From Chloroflexia bacterium (GTDB lineage Bacteria; Chloroflexota; Chloroflexia; Thermomicrobiales; UBA6265): DNA of 5,117 bases. Shown one piece after another: positions 1-4,711 of the stretch. A program made the position numbers and the translations under genes. Every line of letters starts with the position of its first letter. Position 1 is the first letter of the stretch. The stretch is taken from positions 1 through 5,117 of the forward strand of contig JACDBO010000376.1 of assembly GCA_013694885.1 (NCBI GenBank), in the 5' to 3' direction. The notes below the pieces were generated by a model that was given only the letters and a program-made list of their open reading frames with translations, was not told the origin of the DNA and ran no database searches.

Positions 1-263
1 CCTTCCCAGCGCGGCCAGACCGTGCCGGTGTCGTCGAAGACGCGCACCACCCGCAGCGGGTTGACCTCCGCTGGCACCGCGATCACCCGGCTGCTGGCCG
101 CGACCGCCACCGCCGCCACCGCCTGCCGCGGCACCCGCGCGCTATAGCGCCGCACCCCGGCGCCGATCGCGTCGTTGAGTAGGGCATCGTCCCACAGCGG
201 GTCGACGCTGGTGTCGGCCAATCGGCGGCGGACCATCGTCCGCAGTTCGAGTCGTGTCGTCAT
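1..263 (-). CDS. Phage head-tail adaptor-like protein (N-terminal part, runs off left edge)
   Basis: The first 87 residues are visible, and the gene continues past the left edge. It begins MTTRLELRTMVRRRLADTS, followed by PLWDDALLNDAIGAGVRRYS, and later a stretch ending in VFDDTGTVWPRW. A short helical start with an 'LR..VRRRL.D....LW.D..LN..I..A.RRYS' pattern, then a beta-rich segment, is typical of phage neck/adaptor proteins (SU10 adaptor or gp6-like connector group), which join the portal ring to the tail. That assignment rests on remembered family pattern, not a search. The ATG at 261-263 is supported by a GGGGGAG Shine-Dalgarno site 6 nt upstream. It lies on the same strand as the portal gene at 2188-3615 and downstream of it, in the usual late-gene order, but the two are separated by an oppositely oriented cyclase gene. 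The alternative is an unrelated hypothetical protein. Confidence 0.55.
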   Translation of the reverse strand, partial: MTTRLELRTMVRRRLADTSVDPLWDDALLNDAIGAGVRRYSARVPRQAVAAVAVAASSRVIAVPAEVNPLRVVRVFDDTGTVWPRWE

Positions 264-269
264 CAGTCG

Positions 270-276
270 CTCCCCC
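270..276 (-). promoter_or_regulatory. Ribosome binding site of the adaptor-like gene
   Basis: The minus strand reads GGGGGAG, then the 6-nt spacer CGACTG, then ATG. This fixes the start of the adaptor-like gene at 263. Confidence 0.65.
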
Positions 277-320
277 GCATCAGCTACGCCCAGCGACCAC
301 GCGGCGACGGACCGCCACGT

Positions 321-349
321 ACTAACGTAGGCTACAATTCATTTTTGGT
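321..349 (+). promoter_or_regulatory. AT-rich promoter-like patch upstream of the cyclase
   Basis: In the 173-nt gap between the divergent adaptor-like gene and the cyclase, this is the most AT-rich stretch in otherwise GC-rich DNA. It holds TACAAT at 333-338, a good -10 match on the plus strand. I see no convincing -35 hexamer 16-18 nt upstream. If it is used, transcription would start near 345 and give a leader of about 90 nt containing two hairpins. It could equally serve the divergent minus-strand gene. Confidence 0.28.
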
Positions 350-378
350 CCCCTGGTTCTCCCTCGGTTGCCTGCCCC

Positions 379-393
379 AGGTACCACGTACCT
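379..393 (+). repeat. Perfect inverted repeat AGGTAC-CAC-GTACCT in cyclase leader
   Basis: Two 6-nt arms separated by 3 nt are exactly complementary. It lies just before a second inverted repeat at 395-411 and about 45 nt before the proposed GTG start. It could be an operator half-site pair or a small RNA hairpin; the sequence does not decide between them. Confidence 0.4.
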
Positions 394-394
394 C

Positions 395-411
395 GGTGTC
401 TATTCGACACC
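395..411 (+). repeat. Perfect inverted repeat GGTGTC-TATTC-GACACC in cyclase leader
   Basis: Six-nt complementary arms flank a 5-nt loop, one base after the previous inverted repeat. The plus strand continues with an A-rich run rather than a U-run, so this is not an intrinsic terminator for rightward transcription. It ends 16 nt before the Shine-Dalgarno AAGG at 428-431, so as RNA it would be a leader stem-loop near the ribosome site. It shows no resemblance I can defend to a GEMM (c-di-GMP) riboswitch. Confidence 0.4.
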
Positions 412-427
412 AAAAACAATCGGAATC

Positions 428-431
428 AAGG
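428..431 (+). promoter_or_regulatory. Short ribosome binding site AAGG before GTG 437
   Basis: AAGG followed by a 5-nt spacer and GTG at 437-439. The frame is also open upstream to a TTG at 368, but that codon has no purine-rich site before it, and the extra 23 residues show no domain character. The GTG start is therefore preferred. Confidence 0.5.
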
Positions 432-436
432 TCCCC

Positions 437-904
437 GTGACACACGTCATATCTCAGAATGGTTCGACACCGGGCGCCACGCTCGACGCAACCGATCAGT
501 CCCTTGGTTGGTTCGCAACGCTGTTCCGCGCCAGCCCGGCCGCGATCAGCGTCTCGACCCTGACCGAAGGCCGCCTTCTTGAGGTCAACGACAGCTTTTT
601 GCACCTCCTCGGTTACACCCGCGAAGAAGTCATCGGGCAGACATCCTTCGACCTGGACCTCTGGATCGACGCCGATACCCACGCGTCACTCAGGTCCTCC
701 ATCGCCGAGCACCGGGCCGTGCGCGATGTCGAGGCACAAATGCGCACCAAGTCGGGTGAGCACCGCATCGTGCTCATCTCGGCCGAAATCTTCGAGTCCG
801 ACGGGCCACCCTGTATCCTGGCGCACCTCCACGACATCACCGCGCGCCGGGACCTCGAAACGCGGCTCCGGTCGAGTGAGGAGCGCTTCCGCACCCTCGT
901 TTAG
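437..904 (+). CDS. PAS domain protein, N-terminal fragment of split cyclase
   Basis: This is the upstream open part of the interrupted cyclase, 155 residues from the GTG start. After a polar tail of about 25 residues comes one complete PAS/PAC unit: the core includes LLEVNDSFLHLLGYTREEVIG (about residues 47-67), a middle 'RTKSGEHRIVLIS' strand segment, and the PAC end LAHLHDITARRDLETRL. PAS domains sense small ligands, redox state or light, or mediate dimerisation; no ligand can be named from these residues. The fragment ends in the linker SEERFRTLV just before the next PAS domain, so a stable single-PAS protein could be made, but it would have no output domain. A TTG at 368 would add 23 residues and lacks a ribosome site. 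Confidence 0.6.
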   Translation: MTHVISQNGSTPGATLDATDQSLGWFATLFRASPAAISVSTLTEGRLLEVNDSFLHLLGYTREEVIGQTSFDLDLWIDADTHASLRSSIAEHRAVRDVEAQMRTKSGEHRIVLISAEIFESDGPPCILAHLHDITARRDLETRLRSSEERFRTLV

Positions 905-919
905 CACAGCCACGACCTG

Positions 920-2164
920 ATGCTCGTCATCTCCCCCGACGGCACCCCAGCCTACATCAGCCCCGCGGTCGAGCCCCTGCTCGGCTACCAACCGGAGGAG
1001 CTGCTCGGCACGCCGATATTCGCCCTCATCCATCCCGACGACGTGCCAGCGGCCGAAGCGGCCCTCGGACTCCGGCCGCGGAAACCAGATACGAGCCTCC
1101 GCCACGAACTCCGCATGCGTCATCGCGATGGTTCCTGGCGCTGGATGGAGTCGGTCAGCTCCAACCGCATCGCCCATCCCGGCATCGCCGGCATCGTCGT
1201 CAACGCCCGTGACGTGACCGAGCGCAAGCAGGCGGAGACCGCGCTGCGAGAACGCGAGGAGCAGCTTCGCCGGCTTGCCGATGCGGCGTTCGAAGCCATC
1301 TTCCTGATCGGAGATGGAACGATCCTCGACACCAACGAGGCCGCCGCGACCATGCTCGGGTACAGCCGTGAACGCCTCATCGGCATGAACGCCCTCGATC
1401 TGGTCGCCCCCGCGTTCCGGGCGGTCGTCAGCCACAACATGGCCATCGGCTACGAGGACGCGTACGAGGCCGCTTGCCTGCGCCAGGACGGGACGATCTT
1501 TCCGGTGGAGGCGCATGGTCGTACCACGACCCACAAGGGGAAACCCGTCCGCGTGACGACGCTCCGGGATATCACCGATCAGAAGCGCGTCCAGGAGGCC
1601 CTGTCCACCAGTCATGATCGCTTTCGCCACATGGCGCTCCATGACTTTCTGACCGGATTGCCGAACCGTGCCTCCTTCATGAGCACGATCGAGAAGGCCC
1701 CACACTCCGCCGCCGCGCGCCACACCCGCTTTGCGCTGCTTCTCGTCGACCTCGACGACTTCAAGGAGATCAACGATCGCTTCGGCCACGCCAACGGCGA
1801 TCGCGTGCTGGTCGAAGTGGGTCAGCGGATCGCGCGCGATGTGCGCCGAGACGATATCCCTGCGCGCCTGGGGGGCGACGAATTCGCGCTTCTCCTGCAG
1901 CACATCACCGACGGCGCCGAGGCGGTCGGCGTGGCGCGGCGCATCCTCACCGAGATGACGGTCCCGATTCAACTGGCTGACCACGAGGTAGTGGCCAGCC
2001 TGAGCATCGGGTTCGCGACCAGCAGTCACGATCTGGCGCGACCCGACGACCTGATGCGTGCCGCCGACGCGGCGCTCTACCGGGCCAAGGCCGAGGGCAA
2101 GGGTAGAATGGCCGGCTTCGACGAACTCGCCCCGGCCCGGCCGGCTTTTCGTCAACCTCTATGA
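920..2164 (+). CDS. PAS-PAS-GGDEF diguanylate cyclase (downstream part of split gene)
   Basis: This 414-residue open part would make cyclic di-GMP from two GTP. PAS2 (about 1-102) starts ISPDGTPAYISPAVEPLLGY and ends NARDVTERKQAE. PAS3 (about 117-224) includes ILDTNEAAATMLGYSRERLIG and ends RDITDQKR. The GGDEF domain (about 235-400) has the entry motif HDFLTGLPNR at 241-250, metal-binding D277 in VDLDD, substrate-contacting N285 and D294 (ND...GHANGD), and an intact GGDEF at 318-322. An RxxD inhibitory I-site, R309-R-D-D312, lies the standard five residues before GGDEF. Catalysis and product inhibition are therefore predicted to be intact. The ATG at 920 has no recognisable ribosome site; it lies 15 nt after the upstream stop, so expression would depend on reinitiation, readthrough or weak internal initiation. 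Starting here removes only the first few residues of PAS2. No EAL domain is present. Confidence 0.8.
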   Translation: MLVISPDGTPAYISPAVEPLLGYQPEELLGTPIFALIHPDDVPAAEAALGLRPRKPDTSLRHELRMRHRDGSWRWMESVSSNRIAHPGIAGIVVNARDVTERKQAETALREREEQLRRLADAAFEAIFLIGDGTILDTNEAAATMLGYSRERLIGMNALDLVAPAFRAVVSHNMAIGYEDAYEAACLRQDGTIFPVEAHGRTTTHKGKPVRVTTLRDITDQKRVQEALSTSHDRFRHMALHDFLTGLPNRASFMSTIEKAPHSAAARHTRFALLLVDLDDFKEINDRFGHANGDRVLVEVGQRIARDVRRDDIPARLGGDEFALLLQHITDGAEAVGVARRILTEMTVPIQLADHEVVASLSIGFATSSHDLARPDDLMRAADAALYRAKAEGKGRMAGFDELAPARPAFRQPL

Positions 2165-2168
2165 ACGC

Positions 2169-2184
2169 CGGGCGACGACGCCCG
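2169..2184. terminator. Small GC hairpin between convergent cyclase and portal genes
   Basis: CGGGCG-ACGA-CGCCCG forms a perfect 6-bp stem with a 4-nt loop in the 23-nt gap between the cyclase stop (2164) and the portal stop (2188). Its position suits a shared bidirectional terminator, but there is no U-run on either strand, so intrinsic termination would be weak. Confidence 0.35.
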
Positions 2185-2187
2185 CAC

Positions 2188-3615
2188 TCAGATCGCCTGC
2201 GTGACCGCGGGCGATGACCCCTCAGCCGTATCCGACCCACCAAACGCCGCCTGTTCCGCCACAATCCGCGCCAGCTCGGCCTCCGGGTCATCGCCACCGA
2301 GGGCCGCAATCGCCGTCCGCCGGCTCTGGATGCCGCCGCCAACCAGCGCCACCGCGTTGCGGACCGCGCCGTCGGTGTCGCTCGGCAGCACACTCGGCCA
2401 GATCGTCGCCGTCCGCCGCAGCCCGGCCAGCTCCTCGCCACCGAACCGCTCCAGCAGGTCGAGCAGCAGCGCGTTGCGACGGGTGTAGAAGCCGTCCCAC
2501 AACCGCCGCTTGCGCCCCACCTTCTGCACCAGCGGCTGGATCTCGACCTCCAGCGCCGCGCCGGAGAGGTCGCGCCCGGCATCGCCGAACGCCGTCCGCG
2601 GCGTCTCGCTCAGGTCGTGCAAGGACCGGTAGAGCAGGTTCACGTAGTCGATGTGGAGCCCGACGCCGCCCCCTCCGAGCAGGTCCAGCAGGTAAGCCCG
2701 CGCGCCTTCCGGCAGCTCCCACTTCGCCCCCGGCCCGACGCTGATCCCCTCCGAACCGTCGACGTTCTCCAGCACCGCGATCGGCGCCCCGGAGAGCTCC
2801 AGCACCCGTGCCAGGGTCGTCAGCCGTCGGTTCAACTCGCGGCAAACATCCTCCAGGTCGTCCAGATCGGACTGTCCCCAGAAGCTGAACGGCCGCGGAT
2901 CATTGGCGACGACGACGTACGGGATCCAGCCATAGGGGTTCGGCCGGTCATGGACGAGCTGCCCCGCCACGCTCAGACGCCACCGCTCGGCCGTCCACTC
3001 CTCGACCACCGCGTAGCCCCGCCCGGCGTCCAGCCCCAGCGGCCCGGTCGATCGCGGCACGTCGGGGAAGAGGTCGGCGATCCCCTCGCCGGTCAGACCG
3101 TAGACCTGGACCATCCGCCGCAGGTCGCGCGGGTCGTCCGGCGCCCACCGCGCACTCAGCGTCGCGGGATCGACGGCGACCACCCGCGGCTGCCCCCGCA
3201 CGGCATCCCAGGTCACCTTGACCGCCGCGTCGCCGAGCACCGCGGCGTCGATGCAGAGCGCCAGGTCGAGCCGCCCCAGGTCCAGCTCGCTCCCTAGCGC
3301 CGCCAGTAGCCGCTCCGCCCGGTTAGCGGCGTCGCGGACCGCCGGCTCGTCCGGCTCCGGCGGCACGCTGAAGCGCACCGGCGCCGGGAAGACGTAGCTC
3401 GCGACTTTGCGCACCAGCGTCCGCGCGTAGTTGACGACGAGGCGCGTCTCCCCCCGCCGGCTAGCGCTAGCCGCCCGCTCGCTCCACTGCTCACCCCCGT
3501 AGAAGGCGAGCGCCCGCCGGTAGCGCCCAAACCGCGCTTCGTCCTCCGGCCCGAGCAGGCCATGCGACCAGGCGGTGGAGATCGCTTCCCGTGGGAGCGG
3601 CGACAAGGCTGACAT
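2188..3615 (-). CDS. Phage portal protein, SPP1 gp6-like
   Basis: A full-length protein of 475 residues, normal for the SPP1 gp6-like portal family. Portal proteins form the dodecameric ring at one capsid vertex through which DNA is packaged and ejected and on which the terminase docks. Visible hallmarks: RRALAFYGGEQW near 33-44; VNYARTLVRKVASYVF at 61-76; FWGQSDLDDLEDVCRELNRR at 245-264, followed by a long helix; LSETPRTAFG at 335-344; LSGAALEVEIQPLVQKVGRK at 350-369, the conserved 'SG.AL......PL..K...K' segment; and a C-terminal tail of the 'LP.D....V..AV.LVGGGI.SR.TAI..LG..DPE.EL.RI..E' type. The ATG at 3615 is chosen over the ATG at 3645 because a perfect AGGAGGT lies 7 nt before it, inside the extra ten codons. 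No terminase lies immediately upstream and no capsid gene immediately downstream. The reading frame shows no damage. Confidence 0.88.
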   Translation of the reverse strand: MSALSPLPREAISTAWSHGLLGPEDEARFGRYRRALAFYGGEQWSERAASASRRGETRLVVNYARTLVRKVASYVFPAPVRFSVPPEPDEPAVRDAANRAERLLAALGSELDLGRLDLALCIDAAVLGDAAVKVTWDAVRGQPRVVAVDPATLSARWAPDDPRDLRRMVQVYGLTGEGIADLFPDVPRSTGPLGLDAGRGYAVVEEWTAERWRLSVAGQLVHDRPNPYGWIPYVVVANDPRPFSFWGQSDLDDLEDVCRELNRRLTTLARVLELSGAPIAVLENVDGSEGISVGPGAKWELPEGARAYLLDLLGGGGVGLHIDYVNLLYRSLHDLSETPRTAFGDAGRDLSGAALEVEIQPLVQKVGRKRRLWDGFYTRRNALLLDLLERFGGEELAGLRRTATIWPSVLPSDTDGAVRNAVALVGGGIQSRRTAIAALGGDDPEAELARIVAEQAAFGGSDTAEGSSPAVTQAI

Positions 3616-3622
3616 GGACACG

Positions 3623-3629
3623 ACCTCCT
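3623..3629 (-). promoter_or_regulatory. Ribosome binding site of the portal gene
   Basis: The minus strand reads AGGAGGT, then the 7-nt spacer CGTGTCC, then ATG (3613-3615). This strong site sets the portal start at 3615 rather than the in-frame ATG at 3645. Confidence 0.8.
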
Positions 3630-3644
3630 GGGTAACGCAAAACA

Positions 3645-3664
3645 TGCCGCCACAATCGGCGGCA
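3645..3664 (-). terminator. Terminator-like hairpin in the leader of the portal gene
   Basis: The 7-bp perfect stem TGCCGCC / GGCGGCA has a 6-nt loop. Read leftwards (minus strand), it is followed at once by TGTTTTG, giving the stem-plus-U-tract layout of an intrinsic terminator. It lies only 15 nt before the portal Shine-Dalgarno site. It could be the old terminator of a lost upstream gene, an attenuator for the portal transcript, or a dyad operator in this divergent promoter region. The U-tract is short, so strength is uncertain. Confidence 0.4.
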
Positions 3665-3738
3665 CCGCACTTGCACCGGCCACGCCCAGAGACAAGCGCG
3701 ACCTTATGACCTTCGCCGCGAGAGACATCAGTGGACGT

Positions 3739-3754
3739 ACCGGCCAGCGCCGGT
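3739..3754 (+). promoter_or_regulatory. Hairpin abutting the Rieske-gene ribosome site
   Basis: ACCGGC-CAGC-GCCGGT gives a perfect 6-bp stem with a tetraloop. It ends one base before the TAAAGGAGG ribosome site at 3756-3764. In the mRNA this would be a stable 5' stem next to the ribosome entry site and could affect translation or message stability. It could alternatively be a DNA operator dyad. In the rest of the 156-nt divergent gap I find no -35/-10 pair good enough to call a promoter. Confidence 0.35.
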
Positions 3755-3755
3755 C

Positions 3756-3764
3756 TAAAGGAGG
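3756..3764 (+). promoter_or_regulatory. Ribosome binding site of the DUF2231-Rieske gene
   Basis: TAAAGGAGG, a near-perfect anti-16S match, followed by a 7-nt spacer and ATG at 3772-3774. It overrides the in-frame ATG at 3706, which has no such site and would add 22 residues of no domain character. Confidence 0.85.
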
Positions 3765-3771
3765 AGCGGGA

Positions 3772-4626
3772 ATGGGCAACAAATTAACGGAGCGCCTGGT
3801 GACGTCGATGCCGTGGCTCGACGCCGTCTCCGAGCGGATGAGCAAACTCTACGACCCGTTCCTCGGGCCGAACGCCTCGGCGGCGATCAAGGACGCCCTC
3901 TATGGCGTCCGGACCGGACACCCGCTCCATCCCGCCATCGTCGACCTGCCGATCGGCGCCTGGTCATCCTCACTCCTGCTCGACGCGGTCGGCATGGAGG
4001 AGGCGGCCGACCTGACGCTCAAGGTCGGCACCGTCAGCGCCCTCGCTGCCGCCCTCACCGGCGCCGCCCAGTGGCAGGACACCCAAGGGATGGAGCATCC
4101 CCGCCGCCTCGGTACCCTCCACGCCATGCTGAACGTCGCCGCCACCGGGCTCTACGGCGCCTCGTGGCTGTGCCGCGACCGCGGCTACCGCTCCACCGGC
4201 ATCTCCCTCTCCACCGTCGGCTACGGACTCGCCACCTTCTCCGCCTGGCTCGGCGGCGACCTCGCCTATGACCTCGGTATCGGCGTCAACCGCACCGCCT
4301 TCGACGAGCCCTCCGATGACTGGACCGAGGTCGCGCGGGAAGATGAGCTCGTCGACGGCAAACCCACGCGCGTCGACGCCGCCGGTGTCCCCGTCCTGCT
4401 CGTCAAGCAGGCCGGCGCCCTCTACGCCATCACCGCCACCTGCACCCACGTCGGCGGCCCGCTCGACGAGGGCGAGATCGGCGACTGCACCGTCACCTGC
4501 CCATGGCACGGCAGCGTCTTCGACCTGCGCGACGCCTCCGTCATCCACGGCCCCGCCACCGGCGCCGGCGCCGCCTACGACGTCCGCGTCCACGCCGGCA
4601 CCATCTCCATCCGGTCGAGGGGATAG
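3772..4626 (+). CDS. Membrane protein with DUF2231 domain fused to a Rieske [2Fe-2S] domain
   Basis: 284 residues. The N-terminal part carries the DUF2231 signature GHPLHPAIVDLPIGAW (49-64) and about four hydrophobic helices (about 56-74, 81-100, 113-134, 143-169). The C-terminal part (about 183-282) is a Rieske ferredoxin-like domain with cluster ligands C224-T-H226 and C243-P-W-H246, spaced C-x-H-x16-C-x2-H, in the contexts CTHVGGPL and CPWHGSVFDL. The HGSVFDL context resembles soluble Rieske ferredoxins of the nitrite reductase small subunit / dioxygenase ferredoxin type rather than cytochrome bc1 Rieske proteins. Predicted role: membrane-anchored one-electron carrier; partner and substrate are unknown. 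The Rieske end has no Tat signal. The start is set by TAAAGGAGG 7 nt upstream. The gene is divergent from the portal gene and convergent with the phosphoribosyltransferase. The stop codon TAG lies inside the G-rich repeat that follows. Confidence 0.87.
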   Translation: MGNKLTERLVTSMPWLDAVSERMSKLYDPFLGPNASAAIKDALYGVRTGHPLHPAIVDLPIGAWSSSLLLDAVGMEEAADLTLKVGTVSALAAALTGAAQWQDTQGMEHPRRLGTLHAMLNVAATGLYGASWLCRDRGYRSTGISLSTVGYGLATFSAWLGGDLAYDLGIGVNRTAFDEPSDDWTEVAREDELVDGKPTRVDAAGVPVLLVKQAGALYAITATCTHVGGPLDEGEIGDCTVTCPWHGSVFDLRDASVIHGPATGAGAAYDVRVHAGTISIRSRG

Positions 4627-4711
4627 GGATAAGGGGAAGAGGGTTAGGGGACAGATGGCAGAGGTTTGCCTATCGTTCTTCTATCCCCCATCCCCTATCC
4701 CCTATCCCCTT
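4618..4711. repeat. GGGGATA-based imperfect inverted repeat, likely bidirectional terminator
   Basis: The left arm (4618-4650) is a plus-strand run of five G-tracts: GGGG, GGG, GGGG, GGG, GGGG, separated by 3-4 nt. The right arm (4681-4711) is the complement type: C-tracts of 5, 4, 4 and 4, with the 7-nt unit CCCCTAT repeated in tandem. The arms pair imperfectly around a centre that carries its own small stem, GGCA-GAGGTT-TGCC at 4657-4670. The whole unit lies between two convergent genes and includes both of their TAG stop codons (4624-4626 plus; 4695-4697 minus). A long hairpin here would end transcription from both sides. Each arm also meets the simple G-quadruplex pattern of four or more G-runs with short loops, on opposite strands. 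The composition is unlike the neighbouring coding DNA and suggests a dispersed intergenic repeat of the REP type, not tested here. Confidence 0.6.

Larger units (their letters stand above)
437..2164 (+). pseudogene. PAS-PAS-PAS-GGDEF diguanylate cyclase interrupted by an in-frame amber codon
   Basis: The two open frames here are one gene: both are in the same frame, separated only by TAG at 902-904 (codon 156) and five codons before the next ATG. Across the break the translation reads SEERFRTLV-stop-HSHDLMLV. In PAS sensor proteins this linker normally reads SEERFR.LV(Q or E)(H/N)S, so the stop most likely replaces Gln (CAG to TAG) or Glu (GAG to TAG) by one base change. The full reading would be 575 codons: PAS1 about residues 26-137, PAS2 about 156-262, PAS3 about 278-385, GGDEF about 396-560. 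No membrane segment or signal peptide is seen, so the protein would be cytoplasmic. Everything past the stop is undamaged, which points to a recent mutation, a sequencing error, or continued use through readthrough or reinitiation. It converges on the portal gene with a 23-nt gap. Confidence 0.75.

Noticed and set aside
368..436. Upstream TTG start for the cyclase
   Set aside because: No Shine-Dalgarno site precedes TTG 368, the added residues overlap the two leader inverted repeats, and GTG 437 has AAGG at suitable spacing.
264..436. Direct repeats flanking the cyclase as a sign of transposition
   Set aside because: I compared this left flank with the 23-nt right flank (2165-2187) and found no convincing target-site duplication or terminal inverted repeats, so insertion by a transposon is not supported.
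902..904. Amber codon read as pyrrolysine
   Set aside because: The position lies in a PAS linker where Gln or Glu is usual, there is no sign of pyrrolysine machinery in the window, and a point mutation or sequencing error is much simpler.
686..2155. A 489-codon open frame on the minus strand opposite the cyclase
   Set aside because: It lies antisense to a gene with clear PAS and GGDEF motifs, has the Gly/Val/Arg/Asp-rich composition typical of mirror frames in GC-rich DNA, and shows no domain pattern. It also runs straight across the amber codon without interruption, as a shadow would.
2617..3297. A 226-codon plus-strand open frame opposite the portal gene
   Set aside because: It is a shadow of the portal gene; composition is Arg/Pro/Gln-rich with no motif and no ribosome site.
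3970..4593. A 207-codon minus-strand open frame opposite the Rieske gene
   Set aside because: Highly repetitive Gly/Val/Ala/Asp composition mirrors the coding strand; the Rieske ligands on the plus strand settle which frame is real.
4681..4711. Possible CRISPR-type or telomere-like array from the CCCCTAT units
   Set aside because: Only about three 7-nt units without spacers; far too short and simple for CRISPR, and the location between convergent stops fits a terminator or dispersed repeat.
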